NCBI GenBank assembly: GCA_002491565.1
Contig: DKWE01000077.1
Coordinates: 1 to 14,585, forward strand
Reading direction: 5' to 3'
DNA: 14,585 nucleotides
Source: Lachnospiraceae bacterium UBA7160
Lineage (GTDB): Bacteria > Bacillota > Clostridia > Lachnospirales > Lachnospiraceae
A program made the position numbers and the translations under genes. Position 1 is the first letter of the stretch; every line of letters starts with the position of its first letter. This document shows, piece by piece, positions 1 to 7,054 of this stretch. The notes under the pieces are model-generated. The model was given only the letters and a program-made list of their open reading frames with translations. It did no database searches and was not told the origin of the DNA.

Positions 1-37
1 GATCTTTTGATCTTTTGATCTTTTTGATTATTTTTTT

Positions 38-62
38 CTGTTTCTGTGTTTTACAAAAACAG
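38..62. other. 10-bp stem-loop
   Basis: CTGTTTCTGT (38-47) and ACAAAAACAG (53-62) pair along 10 positions with one mismatch, which becomes a U-G wobble in the minus-strand RNA. The loop is 5 nt. In the minus-strand transcript the hairpin is followed by A residues, not U, so it is not a canonical intrinsic terminator in that direction. It may be a leader structure. Confidence 0.45.
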
Positions 63-156
63 GAAGTTTAATTTTTCGGTGGTCCGTACCTCTCTTTCTT
101 AAATTTCATTTTTCATTCGCCTTCTTAAACACTTGAATTTGAATGATTTTTAAAGA

Positions 157-183
157 TTAAGTTCCCATTGGACTGTCCTCCTT
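157..183 (-). other. strong ribosome binding site with a three-codon ORF (M-G-T-stop)
   Basis: On the minus strand AAGGAGG (177-183) is placed 8 nt before an ATG (166-168), an ideal arrangement. The frame closes after ATG GGA ACT with TAA at 157-159. A three-codon ORF with such a good initiation site is more likely to be a regulatory leader ORF or the residue of a disrupted gene than a protein-coding gene. The sequence alone does not distinguish these. Confidence 0.4.
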
Positions 184-222
184 ATTCTTTATATTTTCTC
201 TCGTTTGTTTTTTGTTGTCTTT

Positions 223-251
223 ATTATAGTCTGCATTTCCTGTTTTGTCAA
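223..251 (-). promoter_or_regulatory. consensus sigma-A-type promoter
   Basis: Read on the minus strand, a perfect TTGACA (246-251) is followed after exactly 17 bp by a perfect TATAAT (223-228). This is the best promoter match in the window. It faces the left edge, and transcription should start near 216. No gene of useful length follows within the window. Confidence 0.8.
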
Positions 252-337
252 CTACTTTTTTAAATTTTTTGAACTGTTTTTGAAGCCTGTGGATGGAAGG
301 TTTCAGGAGTCACTGTGGAACAGCCTGCGATAATTGC

Positions 338-2077
338 TCAGATGTTTTCTGCTGCCGCAATCCTTCCAAAGAAGTTTTGTAACCCGGAAACGGAAAAGAC
401 TACATTTGGTTCCGCTGTCACATCGAAGCCGCCATCCTGACTTATCTCCGGCATCTCTTCCGGTTTTTCGCCCTCTGGCATCCCCTCTGGTTTTTCACCA
501 TCCGGCACGCCCTCTGGTCTCTCGCCATCCGGCATCCCCTCTGGTTTTTCACCATCCGGCATCCCCTCTGGTTTTTCACCATTCGGGATTCCCTCTGGTC
601 TTTCGCCATCCGGCATTCCCCCTGGCTCTCTTCCTCCCTGTGGCCCTCCAAACCCCATACCGCCGACCTGGGTTCCAGTATAGGACAGCTGCACCTTACC
701 GGCGCAATCTGTAATATTAGTATAAATCCCACCACTCAAATCCCCTTCGACCGAGTCCGCCAGATACAGACGGTAATCTCCGTCTACTAATTCCGGTGTG
801 CTGTACACTGCGATAGAATAATCATTTGCCGCACAGAATGCAGATCTCACAGCTCCGTCTGTATCTTCCAGCACGATGATCTGACCTTCCTCTACCTCCT
901 CCTGAAATCCGAGCACCATAAACCGCTGCGCGGAGTCTGCAGATATCTCATCATACATATGGCCGCTCGCCAGCACAGTTCCTCCATTGATATACACGCC
1001 GCAGTCCGAATCCAACCCAGAATCCTGGCTGCGCGCGTTTGCACACGCTGTAATTTTTCCATCGTTAATCACAATCCAGCCGTTACTGTCGATTCCATCG
1101 CCCTCATCGCCATCCCCATAGCCGGAGTCGCAGAAAATTGTCCCGCCGTTGATTGTAATAACTGACACCCCATCCTCACTCGCGTTGATGGAATCATCGT
1201 TTGCATTGACAACGATGGTTCCACCGTTGATTGTCATATGAAGCTTTGTCTCAATTCCTTCATTGTCCGCATTTACGGTCAGCTGCCCGCTGCCCTCGGC
1301 CTGTGCATCGATACTGAATGACATATTGGACTCGATTGCAGCATCATACTTGTGTGCCTTTTTTGCTTCCCCGTTCTCAATATCCTCTGCAGTCGTTCCC
1401 TCTTTATATATTTTTGCGACATGGGAACCATTTACAGTATTCGTACTGCCATCCGCCAGAATCAGATGAAATCCTGCCGTATCTGTGACATCCACATCCT
1501 TTGTTGCCTCCTCCGTATCATCGCTGCCACATTCATATACATGGTAAACAATGATTGCCGGAGCCACTTCACAGGTAATATCTGCATTGTCCAGAATCAG
1601 GTTTACAACGGCTGCCTCGTCCTCTTTTGCATCTTCTCCAAGATCGACGGCGATCTGTCCCGCCGCAAGTGTCCCGCTGACCCGGTAGGTGCCGGGCTTT
1701 GTGATGGTGATTACCGTATGCCGCGCTGCATCTTTCTCCGAATGCTCCTCTTTTTTGGAACCGGCCCCATATGTCTCATCTTGTCCTTCCTTATAATATA
1801 TGATTTCTGCTCCGACATAGACTGCCGCTTCCGTGTCCTCTGAGGCTGCTTCCCCGTCTACCAGAATGCCATCATCTGATATAATAATTTCTGTCTCATG
1901 TTCCTCTGCCGCAGTTTTCCCGCTCTCCAGTATAGTTTCGCCTTTCCCTGCGATTTCTGTTTCCAGTACTTCCGTCCTCTGAGCTTCTGTCTCCTGCGCC
2001 ATCCCAAGGCATCCTGCCGCACACCAGGCTGCCGCCGTTCCACGCAGTATCCAGCGCATTCTATTTTTTCTGTTCAT
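338..2077 (-). CDS. secreted carbohydrate-binding domain protein (DUF4353/Cthe_2159-like) with PEG-repeat tail
   Basis: This 579-residue protein is probably exported and surface-associated. Residues 1 to about 30 form a basic then hydrophobic export signal; AAGC at 20-23 is only a poor lipobox, so simple secretion is as likely as lipidation. The middle (about 120-400) has recurring short strands such as MTINGGTIVVNA, VITINGGTIFCD and VYINGGTVLASG with Asp/Asn-rich turns. This is typical of the parallel beta-helix carbohydrate-binding family that includes the pectin-binding Cthe_2159; no catalytic role is implied. Residues 483-545 are seven 9-residue units close to EKPEGMPDG, a Pro/Glu/Gly spacer, followed by a short conserved-looking tail. 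The start is supported by AGGAGG at 2084-2089, 6 nt before the ATG. It is transcribed alone: upstream lies the 38-bp repeat array, and no clear promoter or terminator was found. The binding specificity cannot be read from the sequence. Confidence 0.85.
   Translation of the reverse strand: MNRKNRMRWILRGTAAAWCAAGCLGMAQETEAQRTEVLETEIAGKGETILESGKTAAEEHETEIIISDDGILVDGEAASEDTEAAVYVGAEIIYYKEGQDETYGAGSKKEEHSEKDAARHTVITITKPGTYRVSGTLAAGQIAVDLGEDAKEDEAAVVNLILDNADITCEVAPAIIVYHVYECGSDDTEEATKDVDVTDTAGFHLILADGSTNTVNGSHVAKIYKEGTTAEDIENGEAKKAHKYDAAIESNMSFSIDAQAEGSGQLTVNADNEGIETKLHMTINGGTIVVNANDDSINASEDGVSVITINGGTIFCDSGYGDGDEGDGIDSNGWIVINDGKITACANARSQDSGLDSDCGVYINGGTVLASGHMYDEISADSAQRFMVLGFQEEVEEGQIIVLEDTDGAVRSAFCAANDYSIAVYSTPELVDGDYRLYLADSVEGDLSGGIYTNITDCAGKVQLSYTGTQVGGMGFGGPQGGREPGGMPDGERPEGIPNGEKPEGMPDGEKPEGMPDGERPEGVPDGEKPEGMPEGEKPEEMPEISQDGGFDVTAEPNVVFSVSGLQNFFGRIAAAENI
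443..631 (-). repeat. 27-bp in-frame minisatellite (seven PEG units)
   Basis: Seven consecutive 27-bp units encode 9-residue blocks, with E(K/R)PEG(M/I/V)PDG as the consensus. Units 501-509 and 510-518 of the protein are identical, suggesting recent duplication. The period is a multiple of three, so loss or gain of a unit keeps the reading frame. The repeat also keeps other frames open, producing spurious ORFs on both strands. Confidence 0.9.
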
Positions 2078-2316
2078 ATGATTCCTCCTCGCATTTTTTC
2101 TGCAAAGCTTCGATTACCGTGTCAAAAGTCCTTCTCCGCATAATGTCCCTGTGAATGAGAAACATTACATTTGCGGTCCGTCTAATCACCCTTGACGGCC
2201 AAACCAAATTTGATAGGCTGGGACGTATTCTACGAAATGAATGTGTGGATTCTGTGTTTTAACTTTGAAAAAACTGGGACTTTTCCGCTTGTCTGCTCCA
2301 CACAAATGCGATGCAA
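2078..2316. other. intergenic region upstream of the carbohydrate-binding gene
   Basis: This stretch separates the 38-bp repeat array from the secreted-protein gene. It carries the ribosome binding site of that gene at 2084-2089. A small dyad CCGTC ... GACGG lies around 2179-2199. I could not find a convincing -35/-10 pair, and no ORF with coding character is present on either strand. Confidence 0.5.
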
Positions 2317-2505
2317 AGTCAAAGCCGTGATACACAATACAATCACACTGTAACAGTCATAGCCGTGACGCACAATACAATCGCACTGTAATGGTCATAG
2401 CTGTGACGCGCACACAATCACACTGTAATAGTCATAGCCGTGACGCACAATACAATCGCACTGTAATAGTCACAGCTGTGACGCACAATGCAACTGCACT
2501 GTAAC
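2317..2505. repeat. array of five 38-bp tandem repeats with internal 14-bp dyad
   Basis: The units start at 2317, 2355, 2393, 2430 and 2468. Four are 38 bp and the third is 37 bp. Units 2 and 4 are identical over all 38 bases. Each begins with the dyad GTCAYAGCYGTGAC (imperfect in unit 1), which is a perfect 14-bp palindrome in unit 5, and ends in CACTGTAAY. The period is not a multiple of three, so this is not a coding repeat. The array nevertheless reaches into the histidine kinase gene, whose last 11 codons and stop lie in unit 5. Possible roles are iterated protein binding sites, transcript 3'-end hairpins, or a mobile or selfish repeat. No U-tract follows the dyads, so classic termination is not supported. 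Confidence 0.92.
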
Positions 2506-3402
2506 GGTAAGGAGCCGCTCCGCCTCACTGCCGGAATATTCCGCCCGCATAGTTCCGCCCATATGCTCCGCCAGCGTTTTGCTGATAGTCAGTCCAAGCC
2601 CTGTTCCATCATGTGTCCTGGAACTCTCCTGCATGTAGAAGCGCTCGAACAGACGCTCCGGTTCCGGAATTTCCTGGTCTTTGGAAATGTCGTTCGCAAA
2701 CAAAAAGCAAACTGTTTCCTCCTCCGGTTTTTGTATCAGGCAAATGGCAAGCCGGCTCTGTGCGTATCGGAGGCTGTTCTGGATCAGGTTTGCAAAAATA
2801 CGGCTCAAAGCATCCTGGTTTCCCTTTACAATGACAGGCGCGTCAAAAGCAGGAAACGCAACTGCGAGTCCTGCTTTTTCCAGCAACGAATAATTTTCCA
2901 GACAAGTCTCTTTTAAAACTCTGGAGGCATCCACTGCCTCCAGCTTCAGCGCAAAGTCGCCGGATGTCACACGGGACAGCTGATAAAACTGCTCCGTAAG
3001 ACTCTGCATCGTGTATGTTTTTTGGATGGCGGTTTGCAGAAATTCCCGGTTCTCTTCACTCAGCCCCCCTGGATCCATCATCTTCAGATATCCGCGCAGC
3101 GAGGTAAGCGGCGTCCTCAGGTCATGGCTGATATTTTCGATCTGTTCCTTCAGCTTTTTCTCATGTTTCTGACCGGCAACCCGTTCCCGGCGGATCACAT
3201 CCAGATTGTCATTTACCGCGTCCAGAAGCCGCTCCAGTCTGCCATCCGGTGTGTGAAGCTTCACCGCTCTGTTTTCAAATAATTCTGCGGAAATTTCCCG
3301 CAGTTCTTTTTCGGCCTTTTCGATCGAGCGGTACAGAGTATAAAAGCGCAGCCCAAGCCAGACCACCAGGGCCAGCAGCACAACGATTACTACGACTTCC
3401 AT
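2470..3402 (-). CDS. short membrane sensor histidine kinase of the RR-ABC-HK cassette
   Basis: This 310-residue kinase should autophosphorylate and pass phosphate to the response regulator at 5362-6060. Residues 1-20 are a single transmembrane helix with almost no extracellular part. A coiled, charged linker runs over about 25-90. The H-box has IENISHDLRTPLTSLRGY with the phospho-acceptor His93. The ATPase domain has an N-box (ANLIQNSLRY, Asn209) and a G2 box (GTGLGL, from 276). The G1 box is degenerate: NDIS replaces the usual DxGxG. The absence of a sensory domain is typical of kinases that sense through a partner ABC transporter, and the neighbouring transporter fits this (inference). The start was set at the Met preceded by AAAGGAGG (3410-3417); an upstream in-frame ATG at 3468 has no such site. 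The last 11 residues and the stop lie inside the 38-bp repeat array. Confidence 0.9.
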   Translation of the reverse strand: MEVVVIVVLLALVVWLGLRFYTLYRSIEKAEKELREISAELFENRAVKLHTPDGRLERLLDAVNDNLDVIRRERVAGQKHEKKLKEQIENISHDLRTPLTSLRGYLKMMDPGGLSEENREFLQTAIQKTYTMQSLTEQFYQLSRVTSGDFALKLEAVDASRVLKETCLENYSLLEKAGLAVAFPAFDAPVIVKGNQDALSRIFANLIQNSLRYAQSRLAICLIQKPEEETVCFLFANDISKDQEIPEPERLFERFYMQESSRTHDGTGLGLTISKTLAEHMGGTMRAEYSGSEAERLLTVTVQLHCASQL

Positions 3403-3409
3403 CCGCGCA

Positions 3410-3417
3410 CCTCCTTT
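3410..3417 (-). promoter_or_regulatory. ribosome binding site fixing the kinase start
   Basis: AAAGGAGG on the minus strand, 7 nt before the ATG at 3402-3400. It decides for the 310-residue form over a 332-residue extension. Confidence 0.85.
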
Positions 3418-3534
3418 GCAGAGCTTATCTCTGCAAATCCTTCTTACAGAATCTTCTATGCATTTCATACTGTACAGACAATACCACAGAAATGTGAAGG
3501 AAAGTTTTTGCTATAAGGGCAATTTATGCTTCCT

Positions 3535-4308
3535 CTACATCTCTTTCCTGCGAAATGTCAGGAGCCCTACGGCAATAAATATAACAATTCCCACGATGCC
3601 TGCAGCAATACACCTGGCGATGCCGCCCGCCTGATCCCAGATACAATCGTACCTGTGCAGGTACGCCCCCACCTCCATATTCAGAAAGCTGTAGGGCATC
3701 CACCGGAAGATGCGTGCAAACCACTCCAGTTTCATTCCAATGAAAAAGAATGCAATCGGGATCAAATAATAGATGCTGACCCACACGAGAACTGCAGTCA
3801 TATCCTTTTGAACCACGCACCCAAGCAGGATACCGGATATAAGAGAGGCTGTCGCCGCGGGAAGAGCACAGAGTGTCCCCATCAGCATCTGCCTTACCGG
3901 CTCCCATTCCGGATTTGGAAGCAAAAGCCAGGCACTTCCAACATACAGCGCAAGTCCCACGCACAAAAGCAGAAACGTAAATGCAAATGCTACAATACAT
4001 TTCCCGAGAAATATCTTTTCTCTCGCAATTCCGTAGGATATAGCATTTTTCATCACGCCGTTTTTCCGATCATCCCAAAACAGACATGCAGGCACTACTG
4101 CTCCAAGAATAACAATATTCAGGAGGCTGCCAGTATACATATTTAATGAAAACCGGAAGGTGCCATACTGAAAGTCCGGAAGATACTTCCCGGCAAGCGC
4201 CAGAAGCACATTCACTCCCAAAATGAATCCGCAAAGTGCCGTTGCTGCTCTGTAAAAGCTTTTTCCGCAAATCGTCCGGTAGCACTCACTTTTCATATAA
4301 TTCAGCAT
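3535..4308 (-). CDS. ABC-2 type permease, BcrB-like
   Basis: This 257-residue integral membrane protein has about six hydrophobic segments (roughly residues 20-42, 60-80, 105-132, 142-165, 172-192 and 228-250). That is the size and layout of single-subunit ABC-2 permeases such as BcrB and the lantibiotic self-protection permeases. It opens with a short basic cytoplasmic N-terminus (MLNYMKSECYR) typical of that group and ends in RRKEM. It should form the membrane channel for the ATPase encoded just upstream. The start codon overlaps the end of the ATPase gene in ATGCTGA (4302-4308), implying translational coupling. Its ribosome binding site (AGGGAGG) lies inside the ATPase gene. The substrate is unknown; a cell-envelope antibiotic or peptide is the likely class by analogy. 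Confidence 0.85.
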   Translation of the reverse strand: MLNYMKSECYRTICGKSFYRAATALCGFILGVNVLLALAGKYLPDFQYGTFRFSLNMYTGSLLNIVILGAVVPACLFWDDRKNGVMKNAISYGIAREKIFLGKCIVAFAFTFLLLCVGLALYVGSAWLLLPNPEWEPVRQMLMGTLCALPAATASLISGILLGCVVQKDMTAVLVWVSIYYLIPIAFFFIGMKLEWFARIFRWMPYSFLNMEVGAYLHRYDCIWDQAGGIARCIAAGIVGIVIFIAVGLLTFRRKEM

Positions 4309-5228
4309 CTCTTTGCGCCTCCCTTCTTCAGCTCCATATAGTAATCCTCCAGTGATTTCCGGTACTTCGCAAGGCCCAGAATCCTGACACCGGCATTCCC
4401 TGCCAGTTCACTGAATTCCTCCGTATTTCCTCCGGCATTCAGAATGTGAATTTTCCCATCCGGCAGTACCTGATATTCGGTATTCTTTCTTTTCTGCTCC
4501 AAAAGCACTGTGTAGCGTTCCGGATCCGACACCTGGATTTCGATATAATCCGAACACTTTTTGCGAAGTTTCTCCGCTGTAATCTGCTCCAGCAGGCAAC
4601 CATTCTGCAAAAAGCCGTAGACCGTGGCAATGTGCTCCAGCTCGCTTAAAATATGGCTGGAAATCAGAATCGTGATATTCTTCTCTCTGCTCAGCTTCAG
4701 AAGAAGATTTCTCATCTCAATAATCCCGCTCGGGTCAAGACCGTTGATTGGCTCATCCAAAAGCAGGAATTCCGGCACACCAATGAGCGCAATCGCAAGA
4801 CCCAGGCGCTGCTTCATTCCAAGTGAAAGAGTTTTCCCTGTCTTCTTCCGGTACTGGGTAAGCCCTGTCAGCTCTAAGACCTCCTCTACTGTCTGTTTTC
4901 CTGGAATTCCCTTCTGGATCCGATAGTATTCCAGATTTTTCTCAACAGACATATCGGCATAAAAGCCGGGATTCTCAATCAACGCGCCGGTGCGGGACCG
5001 CATCGCCTCCAGTTCCCTCTTCTCATGCTTTCCGAACAGCCTCACCTCACCGCTATCCGGAAAGAGCTGTCCTGCCAGCAGCTTCAGAAGGGTCGATTTT
5101 CCTGCGCCATTATCCCCTACCAGGCCATAAATTTCTCCACGCCTGATCGAGACCGTTACCTGCTTCAGGGCGCAGAAACTGCCGTAATGCTTCGTCAGTT
5201 CTCTTGTTTCCGCCACATATGCTTCCAT
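4302..5228 (-). CDS. ABC transporter ATP-binding protein, BcrA-like
   Basis: This 308-residue ATPase powers the permease encoded next to it. Visible motifs are Walker A GDNGAGKS (38-45), an atypical Q-loop region reading ALIENPGFY (82-90), the signature LSLGMKQRL (134-142), Walker B FLLLDEP (154-160) and switch His192. The Glu-Asn-Pro Q-loop region and the roughly 80-residue C-terminal extension after the nucleotide-binding domain are hallmarks of BcrA and lantibiotic-immunity ATPases. The start was placed at the ATG at 5228, with AAAGGA at 5236-5241; an upstream in-frame ATG (5279) has no site. It lies 133 bp after the response regulator gene and overlaps the permease gene by 7 bp. Bacitracin- or lantibiotic-type resistance is the family-based guess; no substrate can be read. 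Confidence 0.92.
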   Translation of the reverse strand: MEAYVAETRELTKHYGSFCALKQVTVSIRRGEIYGLVGDNGAGKSTLLKLLAGQLFPDSGEVRLFGKHEKRELEAMRSRTGALIENPGFYADMSVEKNLEYYRIQKGIPGKQTVEEVLELTGLTQYRKKTGKTLSLGMKQRLGLAIALIGVPEFLLLDEPINGLDPSGIIEMRNLLLKLSREKNITILISSHILSELEHIATVYGFLQNGCLLEQITAEKLRKKCSDYIEIQVSDPERYTVLLEQKRKNTEYQVLPDGKIHILNAGGNTEEFSELAGNAGVRILGLAKYRKSLEDYYMELKKGGAKRC

Positions 5229-5361
5229 GTTCTTTTCCTTTCGATATTCTTGATTTTTCTGTGCGTTCAGCTGTATCATGGAGCAAGTATACCGAAACTC
5301 CTATAAATAAGTCTTCAAGAAAATTTAAAGAAATCATAAAGAACATCGTAGCTCATACTCT
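5229..5361 (-). promoter_or_regulatory. 133-bp gap between regulator and transporter genes, possible internal promoter
   Basis: This gap is much longer than the overlapping junction between the next two genes and is A+T-rich. On the minus strand it contains TATACT (5286-5291), a fair -10 match, but nothing close to TTGACA lies 16-18 bp upstream. Activator-dependent promoters often lack a good -35, so this may be where the response regulator switches on the transporter genes. This is inference only; no recognisable repeat operator was found. Confidence 0.3.
5236..5241 (-). promoter_or_regulatory. ribosome binding site fixing the BcrA-like start
   Basis: AAAGGA on the minus strand, 7 nt before the ATG at 5228-5226. 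It favours the 308-residue protein over a longer in-frame form. Confidence 0.7.
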
Positions 5362-6060
5362 CTACGCCATTTTGAATCCGATTCCCCATACGGTTTTGAT
5401 ATACTCCTCCTCCGCGTCTACCGCCGCGATTTTCTTCCGCAGATTGCTCACATGGACATTTACCGTGTTGTCCTCCCCGTAATAGCCGCCCTTCCATACC
5501 TGCTCATACAGTGTTTCTCTGGAATATACCTTTTCGGGAGACTGTACCAGCAGCAAAAGGATTTCATACTCATGCGGGGTCAGTGTCAGCTCCTGTCCCT
5601 TCACCGTAACACGCCTTGAATCCGGATACAAAATGAGATTTTTGTGGCAGTACTCCCGTTTTGCGGACGGTGAATTTTCTGCGCTGTTTGCCCTTCTCAG
5701 GCAGGAATACACACGCGCCGCCAGTTCCTCCGGCTCAAATGGTTTCGTCATATAATCGTCTGCTCCCGACATGAGGAGCTGCACCTTATCCGCAAGCGAC
5801 GCCCTGGCCGAAAGGACCAGCACCGGGATCCCCTTCTGCATTTTTCCCCGCATATGTGCAAGCAGCAGCTCTCCGTCCATTCCCGGAAGCATCAGATCGA
5901 GGATTACCATCCGGAATTCTTCCTGTTCCAGACGTAGCAGCGCCTCCGTTCCGGAAAAAGCGGAAACCGTTTCGTAGCCCTGGCGCCCCAGGATTGCCGC
6001 GATCAGGCGATTAATATCCGTATCATCCTCTACAATCAGAATTCTTTTTTTCTCCCTCAT
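5362..6060 (-). CDS. OmpR/PhoB-family response regulator
   Basis: This 232-residue two-domain regulator is phosphorylated by the partner kinase and then binds DNA. The receiver domain (about 1-120) has the acidic pair Asp12/Asp13, phospho-acceptor Asp55 in MVILDLMLPGMDG, Ser84 at the switch position and Lys106 in DDYMTKPF. The C-terminal winged helix (about 135-231) has LTLTPHEYEILLLL, the recognition-helix region NTVNVHVSNLRKKI, and the final IKTVWGIGFK wing. The start has GAGAGGGG at an ordinary distance upstream. It is the first gene of the regulator-ATPase-permease-kinase set, and all four genes run the same way. The likely targets are the ATPase/permease genes themselves. Confidence 0.93.
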   Translation of the reverse strand: MREKKRILIVEDDTDINRLIAAILGRQGYETVSAFSGTEALLRLEQEEFRMVILDLMLPGMDGELLLAHMRGKMQKGIPVLVLSARASLADKVQLLMSGADDYMTKPFEPEELAARVYSCLRRANSAENSPSAKREYCHKNLILYPDSRRVTVKGQELTLTPHEYEILLLLVQSPEKVYSRETLYEQVWKGGYYGEDNTVNVHVSNLRKKIAAVDAEEEYIKTVWGIGFKMA

Positions 6061-6080
6061 CCTGTCAACCCCTCTCTAGA

Positions 6081-6113
6081 GCGTGTCTGAAAAATGCTTT
6101 CTGCCAGATACGC
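6081..6113. promoter_or_regulatory. imperfect dyad upstream of the response regulator
   Basis: GCGTGTCTG (6081-6089) and CAGATACGC (6105-6113) are inverted repeats with one mismatch in nine. They are separated by 15 bp and centred about 37 bp before the regulator start codon. It could be an operator, or the end of a lost insertion sequence. No canonical promoter is visible around it. Confidence 0.35.
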
Positions 6114-6125
6114 ATCACAATTTGT

Positions 6126-6177
6126 AATTAAAAAGCAGAGGCAGCCGCTCCTGTAACAGAACAACCGCTTCTGCCTC
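6126..6177 (-). terminator. intrinsic terminator of the trp transporter operon
   Basis: On the minus strand GAGGCAG (6171-6177) pairs with CTGCCTC (6138-6144). The inner arms TTCTG/CAGGA extend the hairpin across an internal loop, and TGCTTTTTAATT follows. It lies about 70 nt after the ATPase stop codon and before the response regulator gene. A 12-bp direct repeat with CTGCCTCTATT overlaps its outer arm at about 6171-6192. Confidence 0.8.
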
Positions 6178-6244
6178 TATTTCTGCCTCTATTCTCAAAT
6201 ACGCAGGAAAATTCTTTGCTGCTACCGTATCCGCCCGTTCTCCT

Positions 6245-7054
6245 TTATCCTTCCACCTTCGAAAACAGGATCCGGTCATTATCAAGCTTCTTTCCTGCTC
6301 CTGCACTGAATTTCTCCAGCAGACCGTCTACGGTCATGCCAGCGCGCTCCTCCCCGCGAATATCCAGAACGATACGCCCTGCATCCATCATCAGCGTACG
6401 GTTGCCCATTTCCAGAGCGGAATGCATGTTATGCGTAATCATCAGGCAGGCGAGGTGATTCTCCTCCACGATCCGTTTGGTCAGCGCGATCACTTTATCT
6501 GCCGTCGCCGGGTCCAGCGCCGCCGTATGCTCATCGAGCAGCAGGATCTTCGGCGGGACAAGCGTCGCCATCAAAAGGGTCAGCGCCTGACGCTGCCCGC
6601 CGGAAAGCAAGCCGACTGGCTGCTTCATCCGGTCCTCAAGTCCCATTTCCAGCAGGGCGAGCCGCTCCCGGAAAAGAGTCCGTTCCTCTTTGCTGATGCG
6701 CGAAAAGACTGATTTTTTCTTGTCGGCGCGAAGATATGCGAGCGCCAGATTCTCCTCGATCGTCATATGCGGCGCAGTTCCCTTCATCGGGTCCTGGAAC
6801 AGCCGCCCGATCTCTACGGCCCGCCGGTATTCCGGCACAAACGTAATATCCCGGTTATCAAGAAAAATGCTGCCCTCATCTACGAGAAAGCTTCCGCCGA
6901 TGCAATTAAACAGCGTTGATTTTCCCGCCCCGTTACTCCCGACAATCGTCGCAAAATCGCCGTCTTCCACAGTCAGATTGACGCCGTCCAGCGCCAGCTT
7001 CTCATTGACTGTTCCCTGATTAAATACCTTCCTGACATTGGTCAGCTTCAGCAT
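6245..7054 (-). CDS. trpZ: tryptophan-type ABC transporter ATP-binding protein
   Basis: This 269-residue ATPase should drive amino-acid uptake by the neighbouring permease and binding protein. Motifs are Walker A GSNGAGKS (39-46), signature LLSGGQRQALTLLMA, Walker B KILLLDEHTAALDP and switch His in MITHNM. LSGGQRQ followed by ALTLLMA, and DEHTAALDP, are typical of the ATPases paired with ABC_sub_bind-type binding proteins. The correct start is the ATG at 7054, which overlaps the permease stop in ATGCTGA (7048-7054) and has GGAGG just upstream. Longer in-frame versions would run through the permease gene. It is last in the operon and followed by a terminator. The tryptophan assignment rests on the upstream Trp T-box. 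Confidence 0.9.
   Translation of the reverse strand: MLKLTNVRKVFNQGTVNEKLALDGVNLTVEDGDFATIVGSNGAGKSTLFNCIGGSFLVDEGSIFLDNRDITFVPEYRRAVEIGRLFQDPMKGTAPHMTIEENLALAYLRADKKKSVFSRISKEERTLFRERLALLEMGLEDRMKQPVGLLSGGQRQALTLLMATLVPPKILLLDEHTAALDPATADKVIALTKRIVEENHLACLMITHNMHSALEMGNRTLMMDAGRIVLDIRGEERAGMTVDGLLEKFSAGAGKKLDNDRILFSKVEG

Larger units (their letters stand above)
1..245 (-). other. A+T-rich leader region of an off-window gene
   Basis: No long ORF is supported here. On the minus strand, downstream of the promoter at 223-251, the sequence has a strong ribosome binding site (177-183), an ATG at 168-166 followed by GGA ACT and TAA (157-159), and two more very short ORFs. The longer of these encodes MKFKKERYGPPKN. 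A stem-loop lies at 38-62. The outer edge is a short direct repeat of GATCTTTT (about 1-27). The most economical reading is a 5' leader of a gene that starts beyond position 1, but that gene is not visible. A small RNA is the alternative. Confidence 0.45.

Noticed and set aside
334..714. 126-codon plus-strand ORF with His/Pro-rich repeats
   Set aside because: It is the antisense of the 27-bp PEG repeats. In-frame repeats keep several frames open; it has no ribosome binding site.
2317..2505. CRISPR array
   Set aside because: Units are contiguous near-identical 38-mers with no variable spacers and no cas genes nearby.
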